Shown: positions 52,200 to 61,301, numbered from the stretch's first letter. The stretch is 64,000 nucleotides of DNA from JAZKID01 sp965247525 (GCA_965247525.1 OZ252015.1:248001-312000), one strand, 5' to 3'. Notes: generated by a model from the letters alone, not told the origin. Program-made: numbers and translations.

Positions 52200-54257
52200 C
52201 TACTCTGCCGCCTGAAGTTGATTGCCGCTCTGCACTTTTGAACATTCTGCCATTGTGCGCGAAGCGCGGGCAATCGGATTGGTCAAATAATAATCATCCC
52301 GCTTTTGTGCGAAAGGCGTTTTATCGAGTGTGCCGCCAAGCGCCGCAAGGCTTGCAAAATCCACAGGCGCTTTCTCGATCGTATTGCGCAGCGCCAGATG
52401 AGGAACAGAGCGAAACAAATTTGTGCGTAGCGCATCAAGATTGTCGAATGGCAATCTGGCTTCAAGCGTATCAGAAAGCGCGCGCAGGATTGCCCAGTCC
52501 TCTCTTGCATCGCCCGGCGGAAACACCGCGCGGTTGGCATGCTGTACGCGGCCTTCGGTGTTCACATAAATACCGGATTTTTCGGTGTAAGCTGCGCCAG
52601 GTAAAATGACATCCGCGCGCTGCGCGCCTTTGTCGCCGTGGGTGCCGATGTAAACGACAAAAGCACCCGGCTCGATATCAATCTCGTCGGCACCAAGATT
52701 AAACAAAGCATCCAGCTTGCCATTGCGTGTCATGGTTTTGGCATCGAGCGCACTGCCCTGCGGGACAAAACCAATATCGAGCGCGCCGACGCGCGACGCT
52801 GCACTCTGGAGGATGTTAAAGCCGTTCCAGCCGTCTTTAACAACGCCAATGGTTTGCGCAGCCTGTGCAGCCAGCGATAACACTGAGACGCTGTCATTTC
52901 GCGTTAGCGCGGCATCACCGATAATAAACAGGGGGCGCTCGGCTTTTGCAGGCGCGTGTTTTGATAATTCCGTGAGACTTTCTGTCCCCGCACCCATATA
53001 AAAATATTCATAGGTCAGATCCGCTTTTTCGCCGATGACGCCGATATGAACATTGCCTTTCAGCCACCGTTGGCGAATGCGCGCATTCAGCACGGGCGCA
53101 TCAAAGCGCGGATTGACCCCGATCAGCATAATCGCGTCAGCGTCATCCAGTCCGGCAATCGTCGAATTAAAAAGATAAGACGCCCGCCCGAATTTTGGGT
53201 GCAGAATGCTGCCATCGGTTCGTGCGTCGATATTGGCCGAGCCTAAATTGCCCATCAGTGTTTTCAGCGCATACATGTCCTCGACGCTGGCAAGATCGCC
53301 GGCGATAGCACCGAGCCGCTCTGCCGATGTAGCGCGCACCTGCGCCGCGATATATTGAAAGGCCTGCCCCCAGCTTGCTTCGCGCAGGCGGCCGTTTTCG
53401 CGAATATAGGGTCTATCGAGCCTTTGCAGTTTCAAACCGTCCCAGATAAAACGGGCTTTGTCCGACAACCATTCCTGATTTACATCGGCTTTTTCGCGCG
53501 GCAAAATGCGCATGACTTCGCGGCCACGGCTGTCGATACGAATGGCGCTTCCCAACGCGTCCATTACATCCACGCTGTTTGTTTTGGTCATTTCCCAAGG
53601 CCGCGCCTTGAAGCTCGCAGGTTTTGAAAGAAGCGCACCGACAGGGCAAAGGTCGATAACATTACCCTGTAATTCGGAATTCATCGCCGTTTCGAGATAA
53701 GATGTAATTTCCATCTCTTCGCCGCGGCCTGTTGCGCCCAGATCGGCGACACCGGCAACTTCAGACACAAACCGAATACATCTTGTGCAATGGATGCAGC
53801 GGTTCATCGACGTTTTGACCAGAGGGCCGATATATTTGTCTTCGACCGCACGTTTGTTTTCATCATATCGTGAGGTATCAACGCCGTAAGCCATAGCCTG
53901 GTCTTGTAGATCGCACTCGCCGCCCTGATCGCAGATCGGGCAATCAAGCGGGTGATTGATGAGCAAGAACTCCATCACGCCTTCGCGCGCTTTTTTGACA
54001 TAGGCCGTGTTGGTGTTGATGACAGGCGGCGCATTGTCCTTGCCGGGGCGCAAATCCCGCACAGACCGCGCGCAGCTTGCCACAGGTTTGGGTTCCCCAA
54101 CGACTTCAACAAGACACATCCGGCAGTTGCCGGCAATTGACAGGCGGTCATGATAACAAAAACGTGGGATTTCCGCGCCTGCAGCTTCGCACGCCTGAAT
54201 GAGCGTAAGATCCGCGGACACGTCAACTTCTATGCCGTCGATGACAAGTTTCGTCAT
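52200..54257 (-). CDS. nuoG: NADH-quinone oxidoreductase subunit G
   Basis: The largest peripheral subunit, holding clusters N1b, N4 and N5. 685 residues from ATG 54257. The N-terminal 2Fe-2S ligands include Cys34, Cys45 and Cys48 (CYHDRLSIAGNCRMC); then the His-Cys3 site in NHPLDCPICDQGGECDLQD and CIHCTRCIRF; then a molybdopterin-oxidoreductase-like fold without an obvious cofactor role. Its start overlaps the stop of the inserted secreted-protein gene by 4 bp. Confidence 0.97.
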   Translation of the reverse strand: MTKLVIDGIEVDVSADLTLIQACEAAGAEIPRFCYHDRLSIAGNCRMCLVEVVGEPKPVASCARSVRDLRPGKDNAPPVINTNTAYVKKAREGVMEFLLINHPLDCPICDQGGECDLQDQAMAYGVDTSRYDENKRAVEDKYIGPLVKTSMNRCIHCTRCIRFVSEVAGVADLGATGRGEEMEITSYLETAMNSELQGNVIDLCPVGALLSKPASFKARPWEMTKTNSVDVMDALGSAIRIDSRGREVMRILPREKADVNQEWLSDKARFIWDGLKLQRLDRPYIRENGRLREASWGQAFQYIAAQVRATSAERLGAIAGDLASVEDMYALKTLMGNLGSANIDARTDGSILHPKFGRASYLFNSTIAGLDDADAIMLIGVNPRFDAPVLNARIRQRWLKGNVHIGVIGEKADLTYEYFYMGAGTESLTELSKHAPAKAERPLFIIGDAALTRNDSVSVLSLAAQAAQTIGVVKDGWNGFNILQSAASRVGALDIGFVPQGSALDAKTMTRNGKLDALFNLGADEIDIEPGAFVVYIGTHGDKGAQRADVILPGAAYTEKSGIYVNTEGRVQHANRAVFPPGDAREDWAILRALSDTLEARLPFDNLDALRTNLFRSVPHLALRNTIEKAPVDFASLAALGGTLDKTPFAQKRDDYYLTNPIARASRTMAECSKVQSGNQLQAAE

Positions 54258-54685
54258 TTTGCCTGTTCGTTTTTGCAAACAAATTCAGTGATATATTTTG
54301 TCTCGTCGGTTGGCACTGTTTTGACAGCGGTAAAGGTATCAGCCGTTACGCTAAAATTTTTGAGTTTTGTGACTGTAAAGTTTCGCCACGCCGGAAGCTG
54401 ATTGTCCCGCCCCTTGGCTGTTTTCGAATGGCCGGACTGTTGTTCGCCAAGCAAAAGAAGCGAATGTCTTTGAGTTGTGCCGACACCGTAAGGGTGAACA
54501 ACGCGGATCGCGCTGTCTGCAGGATCATTGTCGTAGCGAAACGACACAACTTTTTGGTCTTTGACATAGCTGCATAATGTCGCCGCATCCATTCTTGGAG
54601 CATCCGCTTTTATATCCTGTGCATGGGCTGGAAAAACCGCCAATGCCAGAAAAAGCGCCGCGCCTGGTGTAAGGAAGGGCTTCAT
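54254..54685 (-). CDS. Small secreted protein of unknown function inserted before nuoG
   Basis: I do not recognise this 143-residue protein. From ATG 54685 it has a clear signal peptide (KPFLTPGAALFLALAVFPAHAQ, cut after HAQ), leaving a small soluble domain with two cysteines (TLCSYVK and FVCKNEQ) that could pair. A frame to 54799 adds residues that run into the lipoprotein gene and hide the signal peptide. It is coupled to nuoG by a 4-bp overlap and follows the lipoprotein gene by 7 bp. No family assigned. Confidence 0.75.
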   Translation of the reverse strand: MKPFLTPGAALFLALAVFPAHAQDIKADAPRMDAATLCSYVKDQKVVSFRYDNDPADSAIRVVHPYGVGTTQRHSLLLLGEQQSGHSKTAKGRDNQLPAWRNFTVTKLKNFSVTADTFTAVKTVPTDETKYITEFVCKNEQAK

Positions 54686-54692
54686 CACAAAC

Positions 54693-55169
54693 CTATTTCT
54701 CAGCCTGTGCTTTGACAGCCGACATGGCCGAAATTGATTGTGCATAATCTTGCGACGACAATGGCAACTGGCAAGTATCAGCGCTGGTTTCATTGTCAAC
54801 GATAAAGCGGCGCTCAGAGAGCTGCGTCCCAGCAGGTGTCGGCCGCAATGTCATTACCACGCGAACACGGCGCTTGATGGGAGATTGGCCACACGCCGCA
54901 ATGACTTCAGGCGTTGCGACTGGCAGTTCACGCTCAAGAACAAGACGGCCATTTCCAGACACTTTGACAACCGAACCTTTTGACGCCGCGCGTGAAACGA
55001 TGACGCCTTGGACTCTTTCGACGGGAGCTGCGATCAATACAGTCGGTGCATCACCACTCAGAACCGCTGGCGGCGGCGGCGCATTCAGAACGGCAACTTC
55101 GGAATTGCGTCCCGTACAGGCGGCCAATGAAAGCGCGATAAAGGACGTCAAAAAAAGCATTTTATTCAT
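54693..55169 (-). CDS. Putative lipoprotein of unknown function inserted between nuoF and nuoG
   Basis: 158 residues with a lipobox: MNKMLFLTSFIALSLAAC, Cys18 being the lipidation site. A Pro/Ala-rich linker (LNAPPPPAVLSG) follows, then a soluble domain with two Cys. I do not recognise the domain; the arrangement resembles small envelope proteins of beta-sandwich type. It has its own candidate promoter in the 149-bp gap after nuoF. Confidence 0.75.
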   Translation of the reverse strand: MNKMLFLTSFIALSLAACTGRNSEVAVLNAPPPPAVLSGDAPTVLIAAPVERVQGVIVSRAASKGSVVKVSGNGRLVLERELPVATPEVIAACGQSPIKRRVRVVMTLRPTPAGTQLSERRFIVDNETSADTCQLPLSSQDYAQSISAMSAVKAQAEK

Positions 55170-55226
55170 GGGTGTACTCCTAACGTTCAGACGTAAAGGG
55201 ATTCACTCTTTTGTCAATAAATAGAC

Positions 55227-55254
55227 ATCATATTCGGTGCATTATGCGATGCAA
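55227..55254 (-). promoter_or_regulatory. Candidate internal promoter between nuoF and the lipoprotein gene
   Basis: On the minus strand, TTGCAT (55249-55254), a 16-bp spacer and TATGAT (55227-55232). It would start a transcript about 50 bases before the lipoprotein ATG and could also supply nuoG to nuoN separately from nuoA to nuoF. The 55170-55318 gap is the longest inside the nuo operon and holds no other feature I can support. Confidence 0.4.
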
Positions 55255-55318
55255 AATGGCCAATAAGATTACGGTGTCCTGTTATTGGGCTTTACCCTGA
55301 TGATGAGTTGCGATTTCG

Positions 55319-56617
55319 CTATTCTGCTGCGTCTAGAAGACTTGAATTTCTGCTGTAGGCATCGATGCGGCGTTCGATTTCAGGGCGAAAATGCCGTATT
55401 AGACCTTGAACAGGCCAAGCGGCCGCATCGCCAAGTGCGCAAATTGTGTGTCCCTCAACCTGCTTTGTCACATCGAGCAGTTCATCAATCTCAGATTTTT
55501 GCGCGCGCCCATCGGCCATGCGCGTAAGGACGCGCCACATCCAGCCCGTGCCTTCGCGGCATGGCGTGCACTGGCCGCAACTTTCATGCTTGTAAAAATA
55601 GCTCAAGCGCGCAATTGCCCGAACAATATCTGTTGATTTGTCCATAACGATCACAGCGGCCGTGCCAAGGCCGGATTTAAGATCTCGCAAGGCATCAAAA
55701 TCCATCGGGCAATCCATTATCTCGCTTGCCGGAACGCAAGGCACAGATGCGCCGCCCGGAATAACCGCCAGCAGATTGTCCCAGCCACCGCGAATGCCTC
55801 CGCAATGTTTTTCAATCAACTCACGGAACGGGACAGACATCGCCTCTTCAACCGTACAGGGCGTGTTCACATGGCCGGAAATGCAAAACAGCTTGGTTCC
55901 GGTGTTGTTCGGGCGACCGATGCCCGCAAACCAAGCCGCGCCGCGGCGCAGAATTTCAGGAACGACAGCAATCGTTTCCACATTGGTGACCGTTGTCGGA
56001 CAGCCATAAAGACCCATATTTGCTGGAAAAGGTGGTTTCAGGCGCGGCATTCCCTTTTTGCCCTCTAAACTTTCGAGCAAAGCCGTTTCTTCACCGCAGA
56101 TATAAGCGCCAGCGCCATGATGGACAAAGATCTCGAAGTCCCAGCCATGAACATTGTTTTTACCGATCAGCTTTGCCGCCAAGGCTTCATCGACGGCTTT
56201 TTGCAGGGCCTCACGCTCGCGAATATATTCGCCGCGCACGTAGATATAACAGGTGTTGGCGCCCATCGCGAAACCGGCGATCAAGCATCCTTCAACAAGA
56301 TGGTGCGGGTCATGACGCATAATATCTCGGTCTTTGCATGTGCCGGGCTCAGACTCGTCGGCATTGATGACGAGATAGCTCGGCCGCCCATCAGCACCCG
56401 GTTCTTTGGGCATGAACGACCATTTCAAACCTGCAGGAAAACCTGCGCCGCCACGTCCGCGAAGCCCGGAGGCTTTCATCTGCTCGATAATCCAGTCGCG
56501 GCCATTGCTGATAAATGTTTTGGTCTGGTCATAGCCGCCGCGCGCTTGAACACCTTTCAGGCTTTGATCAAGACGGCCATACAAATTTGTAAAAATTCTG
56601 TCTTTATCAGCAAGCAT
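55319..56617 (-). CDS. nuoF: NADH-quinone oxidoreductase subunit F
   Basis: Binds NADH, FMN and cluster N3 at the tip of the peripheral arm. 432 residues, with the nucleotide motif GRGGAGFP (54-61), the FMN region (NADESEPGTCKDR), GAGAYICGEETALLES and the 4Fe-4S motif ESCGQCTPCREGT. The start overlaps the nuoE stop. Confidence 0.97.
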   Translation of the reverse strand: MLADKDRIFTNLYGRLDQSLKGVQARGGYDQTKTFISNGRDWIIEQMKASGLRGRGGAGFPAGLKWSFMPKEPGADGRPSYLVINADESEPGTCKDRDIMRHDPHHLVEGCLIAGFAMGANTCYIYVRGEYIREREALQKAVDEALAAKLIGKNNVHGWDFEIFVHHGAGAYICGEETALLESLEGKKGMPRLKPPFPANMGLYGCPTTVTNVETIAVVPEILRRGAAWFAGIGRPNNTGTKLFCISGHVNTPCTVEEAMSVPFRELIEKHCGGIRGGWDNLLAVIPGGASVPCVPASEIMDCPMDFDALRDLKSGLGTAAVIVMDKSTDIVRAIARLSYFYKHESCGQCTPCREGTGWMWRVLTRMADGRAQKSEIDELLDVTKQVEGHTICALGDAAAWPVQGLIRHFRPEIERRIDAYSRNSSLLDAAE

Positions 56618-57378
56618 CAGGCCTCACCCTTTTGCGCATTGTTGGCTTCCGCTTTTTTAAGGGTTGCGGGTGAAGCAGGCGCTTCACGATCGCTGACTTC
56701 TTGTGTCAGTTTTTTTGCCTGTGCGTCTGTCAGCTCTTCGCCGGAATTTCGCGGCGCTGTTGCGTGATTGTCCTGTATCAGCGTTGTCGCGCCGCCTTGC
56801 GGTTCTGAAAAGTGACGGCCGTTTTGCGGCCCGGGTTTGGGCGGTGTGCCTTTTGAAAAACCGTCAAGCAGGGCTTGAAAACTTGATGCGTCGAGATCTT
56901 CATACGTGTCTTTGCCAATTTGAACCATTGGCGCGTTGACGCAGGCGCCCGCACATTCAACCTCTTCCCACGAAAACGCGCCATCGCCTGAGAGATGAAA
57001 CGCTTCATCGTGGATTTTGGATTTGCAAATTTTTATAAGGTCGCCGGAGCCGCGAAGCATGCATGGCGTTGTGCCGCACACCTGAATATGCGCTTTTGCG
57101 CCGACAGGTTTGAGCTGAAACATCGTGTAAAAAGTAGCCACTTCAAGCGCACGAATATATGGCATATCGATCATCGCGGCGACATACTCAATCGCCGCGC
57201 GCGAGAGCCAGTTTCCGTTTTGCTCATGCGCACGCCACAACAGCGGAATAATAGCCGATGCCTCGCGCCCTTCCGGATATTTTGCAATTGTCTCTTTTGC
57301 AAATTCCTGGTTGAGCGAGGTAAATGTAAATGTACTTTCCGGCTGGTCCTGAACGGCAAGTCTGCGGTTATAGCTCAT
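56617..57378 (-). CDS. nuoE: NADH-quinone oxidoreductase subunit E
   Basis: Carries the 2Fe-2S cluster N1a, bound by Cys101, Cys106, Cys142 and Cys146 (CGTTPCMLRG and ECAGACVNAP). At 253 residues it has a C-terminal extension of about 90 residues, polar and Ala/Glu/Lys-rich, typical of alphaproteobacterial NuoE. Overlaps the upstream membrane-protein gene by 4 bp. Confidence 0.96.
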   Translation of the reverse strand: MSYNRRLAVQDQPESTFTFTSLNQEFAKETIAKYPEGREASAIIPLLWRAHEQNGNWLSRAAIEYVAAMIDMPYIRALEVATFYTMFQLKPVGAKAHIQVCGTTPCMLRGSGDLIKICKSKIHDEAFHLSGDGAFSWEEVECAGACVNAPMVQIGKDTYEDLDASSFQALLDGFSKGTPPKPGPQNGRHFSEPQGGATTLIQDNHATAPRNSGEELTDAQAKKLTQEVSDREAPASPATLKKAEANNAQKGEA

Positions 57379-57803
57379 TCAGGCGCCTCGTTCGGGTCTG
57401 GCTGCGGGCCGACGCCGGTGGAAAGACCTGAGCGGTCTTCAAGATCATGGGACGTCACTGACCAGTTATATTTAATCAGTCGCGAGGTATAATTGACATT
57501 GATCAGTCCGGCAGCGCTGAGCGTCGCAATAAAGCTGATGAGGATCGCATACATGATAAAGCCAAGCACAATTGCAAAAAATGTGCGCGCGGTTTTGCGC
57601 TGGACATAAATTGCAAACAGCACCGCAAAAATAAACGGGCCCAATGTGAAAAAGAAGGTCAGCGTTTCACTGACGATGGCGTAAAAAGAGGTTGCAAGCG
57701 TATGCGTCATAATGCCCGCGGCAAGCTTCAGGACGATATACAGGCCAACCAGAATACCGATGCACACAAGCTCTGGACGGTTTTTGCGCAATGTTCCGCT
57801 CAT
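57375..57803 (-). CDS. Small membrane protein inserted between nuoD and nuoE
   Basis: 142 residues with about three membrane helices (roughly 12-33, 42-67 and 73-98) and a polar C-terminal tail of 40 residues ending in DPNEAPE. No family recognised. It overlaps nuoD and nuoE by 4 bp each, so it is translated as part of the operon. It may be a lineage-specific complex I accessory or assembly protein; that is inference from position only. Confidence 0.75.
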   Translation of the reverse strand: MSGTLRKNRPELVCIGILVGLYIVLKLAAGIMTHTLATSFYAIVSETLTFFFTLGPFIFAVLFAIYVQRKTARTFFAIVLGFIMYAILISFIATLSAAGLINVNYTSRLIKYNWSVTSHDLEDRSGLSTGVGPQPDPNEAPE

Positions 57804-59041
57804 CTGTCGACTTCTCCAAAAACGATATCAAGTGATCCCAAAATGGCCGAGACATCGGCCAGCATATGTTTGCGGCACATGAAATCCATGGCCTGTAAAT
57901 GGGCAAAGCCCGGCGCACGAATATAGCAGCGATAGGGTTTATTCGTGCCATCGGCCACAAGATACACACCAAATTCACCCTTTGGCGCTTCCACAGGCAC
58001 ATAAACTTCACCAGCGGGAACATGGACGCCTTCTGTGTAAAGCTTGAAATGATGGATCAGTGATTCCATCGATGTTTTCATCTCATTGCGTGTCGGCGGT
58101 ACAATTTTGTTATTGATAACATTGATTGGCCCTTCGCGTTCAGGCCCAAGAAGCTGCGCAACGCATTGCTTCATAATGCGTGTCGATTGGCGCATTTCTT
58201 CCATCCGGATGCAATACCGGTCATAATTGTCACCGTTTTTGCCGATCGGAATATCAAATTCCATTTCGTCATAGCACTCATAAGGCTGGGAGCGGCGAAG
58301 ATCCCATGCCGCGCCTGAACCGCGCACCATGACACCGGAAAAACCCCAAGCCAGTGCATCCTTCAGGCTAACGACGCCAATATCAACATTGCGCTGCTTG
58401 AAAATACGATTGCCTGTCAAAAGGTCTTCAAGATCGTCACAGACTTGAAGAAAAGGATCACAAAACGCGCCGATGTCTTCAACAAGCTTGTGCGGCAAGT
58501 CTTCATGCACGCCGCCCGGGCGAATGTAATTGGCATGAAGGCGCGACCCTGACGCGCGCTCATAAAAGATCATGAGTTTTTCGCGCTCTTCAAAACCCCA
58601 GAGCGGCGGGGTCAACGCGCCGACATCCATCGCCTGTGTTGTGACATTCAGCAAATGCGACAGCAGACGGCCGATTTCAAGATACAACACGCGGATCAAC
58701 TGCGCCCGTTTTGGTACTTTGACGCCAAGCAGCTTTTCAACGGCCAGCGAAAACGCATGTTCTTGATTCATCGGCGCGACATAATCGAGCCTGTCAAAAT
58801 ATGGCACGGCCTGCGCATAGGTTTTATGCTCAATCAGCTTTTCAGTGCCGCGATGCAAGAGGCCGATATGCGGATCGACACGCTCGACAATCTCACCATC
58901 CAGCTCCAGTACAAGGCGGAGCACACCGTGCGCTGCAGGATGTTGTGGGCCGAAATTGATCGTGAATTTGCGATTGTCAAAATCTTGCTGTGCGCTGTTT
59001 GCGCCAGCGCGCGTGCCAAAATCCCCGGCGGCGGACGTCAT
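57800..59041 (-). CDS. nuoD: NADH-quinone oxidoreductase subunit D
   Basis: The 49-kDa-type subunit lining the quinone site. 413 residues from ATG 59041. The family core NFGPQHPAAHGVLRLVLELD is near residue 35, followed by HIGLLHRGTEKL, the YVAPMNQEHAF segment and the C-terminal LADVSAILGSLDIVFGEVDR. The start overlaps the methyltransferase stop as ATGA; the longer frame to 59086 is not needed. Confidence 0.97.
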   Translation of the reverse strand: MTSAAGDFGTRAGANSAQQDFDNRKFTINFGPQHPAAHGVLRLVLELDGEIVERVDPHIGLLHRGTEKLIEHKTYAQAVPYFDRLDYVAPMNQEHAFSLAVEKLLGVKVPKRAQLIRVLYLEIGRLLSHLLNVTTQAMDVGALTPPLWGFEEREKLMIFYERASGSRLHANYIRPGGVHEDLPHKLVEDIGAFCDPFLQVCDDLEDLLTGNRIFKQRNVDIGVVSLKDALAWGFSGVMVRGSGAAWDLRRSQPYECYDEMEFDIPIGKNGDNYDRYCIRMEEMRQSTRIMKQCVAQLLGPEREGPINVINNKIVPPTRNEMKTSMESLIHHFKLYTEGVHVPAGEVYVPVEAPKGEFGVYLVADGTNKPYRCYIRAPGFAHLQAMDFMCRKHMLADVSAILGSLDIVFGEVDR

Positions 59042-59736
59042 TCCATATCCTCGCGGTAATAGATGTCGCGACCAATACCTTTGCACTCATGTTTTTTAGG
59101 AACAGGAATCATTGAGCGTAGAAAGCTATGAACATATGGAAAGAAATGGAAGTGAGGGTTAAAGCTGTATTTGCCTTCACGCTCGCGCGGCACAACGATA
59201 ATCAACCGTTTTGCTGTGATGCGGCGCAATTCGGCAATGGCGGCACGGTGATCGAGAATATGCTCAATCAGATGTGTGCATGTGACAGTGTCAAACTCTT
59301 TGTCTTTGAAGGGCAGCTTTTCGACTTTTGTCTCAAAAAATTCAAGGCCAGTCATGTCCGCATTTTTGTGAAGAATAAAGTCAGTTCCTGCCAGTCGAGT
59401 GAGAGGCGCAGCAGACTTTTCACGGATTAACTTAAGAAGGTAGCCTGTACCGCATCCAACGTCACAAATGCTGGTGCCGACAACATCTGAAATAATCTGC
59501 GCCACGCAACCATCTGAATTGTCGGTTCCCTCCTGCACGCGCGGATGAACCATATAAATATCATGATAGTCTTTATCGCTCAAAAAAGGCGCATTTTGAC
59601 GAAAGCCGACAAGATCATGAAAATGCTTGCCCCAAAAACACATCGCCAGCCATTTGAAAGGCTTGCTGTCACGGATGATGGGGGGAAGCAAATCTTCCAT
59701 CATAAAACGAATTGTATTTGTGGTCTCGCGTTTCAT
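59038..59736 (-). CDS. Class I SAM-dependent methyltransferase inserted between nuoC and nuoD
   Basis: 232 residues from ATG 59736. Motif I is DVGCGTG (92-98), an acidic ribose-binding residue follows in AGTDF (Asp119), and motif IV-like FDTVTCTHLIEHI lies at 149-161, so it is a Methyltransf_11/25-type fold. The N-terminal 60 residues (MEDLLPPIIRDSKPFKWLAMCFWG) resemble those of small-molecule or polysaccharide methyltransferases. It overlaps nuoC and nuoD by 4 bp on each side and must be translated with them. Substrate unknown. Mitochondrial complex I uses the methyltransferase NDUFAF7 on the NuoD counterpart, but I see no specific resemblance, and alphaproteobacteria usually encode that homologue elsewhere. 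Confidence 0.82.
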   Translation of the reverse strand: MKRETTNTIRFMMEDLLPPIIRDSKPFKWLAMCFWGKHFHDLVGFRQNAPFLSDKDYHDIYMVHPRVQEGTDNSDGCVAQIISDVVGTSICDVGCGTGYLLKLIREKSAAPLTRLAGTDFILHKNADMTGLEFFETKVEKLPFKDKEFDTVTCTHLIEHILDHRAAIAELRRITAKRLIIVVPREREGKYSFNPHFHFFPYVHSFLRSMIPVPKKHECKGIGRDIYYREDME

Positions 59737-60335
59737 GGTGCTGGTTCCTTTGCAGAAGGCGCAATGTAATCGGTGCCTTCCCATGGCGAAAGAAAGTCGA
59801 ACTCCCGCATTTGCTGCTGGAGACGCACAGGTTCATAGACCACGCGCTTTTCTGTGTCGTCATATCGAACTTCTGTAAAGCCAGTCAGCGGGAAATCCTT
59901 GCGCAGTGGATGGCCCTCAAAACCGTAATCGGTCAGCAGCCGGCGCATGTCTTCATGACCGGTAAACAGGACGCCGTACATGTCATAAGTTTCCCGCTCG
60001 AACCACAATGCGCCCGGATAAACAGCCGTGACAGATGGGACGGCAACATGTTCGTCCGTTTGCAATTTGATGCGGACGCGGTGATTTTTTGTCATCGAAA
60101 GAAGCTGGTAAACAACATCAAAACGCTGAGTGCGCTGCGGGTAGTCGGCACCGCAAATACTAATGAACGTCTGGAAGGCAAAAACCTCATCGTCACGCAA
60201 AAGCGTAAGCAGTGAAACGATATGCTCCGGTGTTGTGGAAAGGGTCAGCTCATCAAACACCACCGAAAATTGGTCAATCTTTGAACCCGCTTTATCGCTG
60301 ATATGCTGCCCCAAATTATTTAGAAGGATACTCAT
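59733..60335 (-). CDS. nuoC: NADH-quinone oxidoreductase subunit C
   Basis: The 30-kDa-type peripheral subunit. 200 residues, with CGADYPQR, the family signature ERETYDMYGVLFTGHEDMRR and the C-terminal LRKDFPLTGFTEVRYDD. It is not fused to nuoD, as usual in alphaproteobacteria, and here the two are separated by a methyltransferase gene. Confidence 0.97.
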   Translation of the reverse strand: MSILLNNLGQHISDKAGSKIDQFSVVFDELTLSTTPEHIVSLLTLLRDDEVFAFQTFISICGADYPQRTQRFDVVYQLLSMTKNHRVRIKLQTDEHVAVPSVTAVYPGALWFERETYDMYGVLFTGHEDMRRLLTDYGFEGHPLRKDFPLTGFTEVRYDDTEKRVVYEPVRLQQQMREFDFLSPWEGTDYIAPSAKEPAP

Positions 60336-60892
60336 CAGCGCACAATCGTTCCTGTGCGGCGAATTTTCTTTTGCAAAAGCATTACGCCGTAGAGCAATGC
60401 TTCAGCGGTTGGCGGGCAGCCCGGCACGTAAATATCGACAGGCACAATGCGGTCGCAGCCACGCACGACCGAGTAAGAGTAATGGTAATACCCTCCCCCA
60501 TTCGCACATGACCCCATCGAGATCACATAACGTGGTTCCGGCATCTGGTCGTAAACCTTCCGCAAAGCCGGCGCCATTTTATTGGTCAGCGTCCCTGCGA
60601 CGATCATCACATCCGACTGACGCGGGCTCGCGCGCGGCGCAAATCCAAAACGCTCCGCATCATAGCGCGGCATCGACATTTGCATCATTTCAACCGCGCA
60701 GCAGGCCAAGCCAAAGGTCATCCACATCAGCGAACCTGTGCGCGCCCATGTGACAAGCTGGTCAGCCGTAGTCGTCAGATAGCCGCGGTCGGAAAGCTCA
60801 TGGTTCAGTCCGGTAAAAAATGGATCATTTGAACCAACAGGTGCGCCTGACGCGTCCAAAAGACCTTTTGGCTCTGCGGAGATCAATCCCAT
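60335..60892 (-). CDS. nuoB: NADH-quinone oxidoreductase subunit B
   Basis: Holds cluster N2, the last before quinone. 185 residues from ATG 60892. Adjacent cysteines Cys64 and Cys65 (GLACCAVEMM), plus those in MGSCANGGGYYHYSYS and VPGCPPTAEAL, ligate the cluster. An alternative ATG at 60913 adds seven residues. It overlaps the end of nuoA by 10 bp. Confidence 0.97.
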   Translation of the reverse strand: MGLISAEPKGLLDASGAPVGSNDPFFTGLNHELSDRGYLTTTADQLVTWARTGSLMWMTFGLACCAVEMMQMSMPRYDAERFGFAPRASPRQSDVMIVAGTLTNKMAPALRKVYDQMPEPRYVISMGSCANGGGYYHYSYSVVRGCDRIVPVDIYVPGCPPTAEALLYGVMLLQKKIRRTGTIVR

Positions 60893-61251
60893 TCGAGGGC
60901 CCCTTTGCGCCATTCATAAATGAAGCCGATCGTCAAAATGCCCAGAAAAACCATCATCGATACAAAGCCGAAAAAACCGATAGCGCCGAAGCTGACGGCC
61001 CATGGAAAAAGGAATGCGACTTCCAGATCGAAGATAATGAACAGGATCGAAACGAGATAAAAGCGCACGTCAAACTTCATGCGCGCATCATCGAAGGCCG
61101 GAAAGCCGCATTCATAGGCCGACAGCTTTTCAGGATCCGGCGCCTTGAACGCGATGACGAACGGCGCAATCATAAGGCCGCCCGCAATGGCAATGCTGAC
61201 AGCCATGAAAATAACGACAGGAAGATAGCTTTGGAGAAGTGGTGAGGTCAT
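60883..61251 (-). CDS. nuoA: NADH-quinone oxidoreductase subunit A
   Basis: A small membrane subunit with three helices, first gene of the complex I operon. 122 residues with the characteristic loop KLSAYECGFPAFDDARMKFDVRFYL and LFIIFDLEVAFLFPWA. Confidence 0.97.
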   Translation of the reverse strand: MTSPLLQSYLPVVIFMAVSIAIAGGLMIAPFVIAFKAPDPEKLSAYECGFPAFDDARMKFDVRFYLVSILFIIFDLEVAFLFPWAVSFGAIGFFGFVSMMVFLGILTIGFIYEWRKGALEWD

Positions 61252-61266
61252 TTAAACTGCGTGAAT

Positions 61267-61301
61267 CAAAAAAGGCTAAAGAATGTATATCCCTAGCCTT
61301 T
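61267..61301 (-). terminator. Intrinsic terminator of the EF-hand-like accessory gene
   Basis: Stem AAAGGCTA (61294-61301 on the minus strand) with TAGCCTTT (61271-61278) around a loop of about 15 bases, followed by TTTTTT-type sequence. It follows the stop at 61343 by 41 bases and separates the accessory gene from nuoA. Confidence 0.6.
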
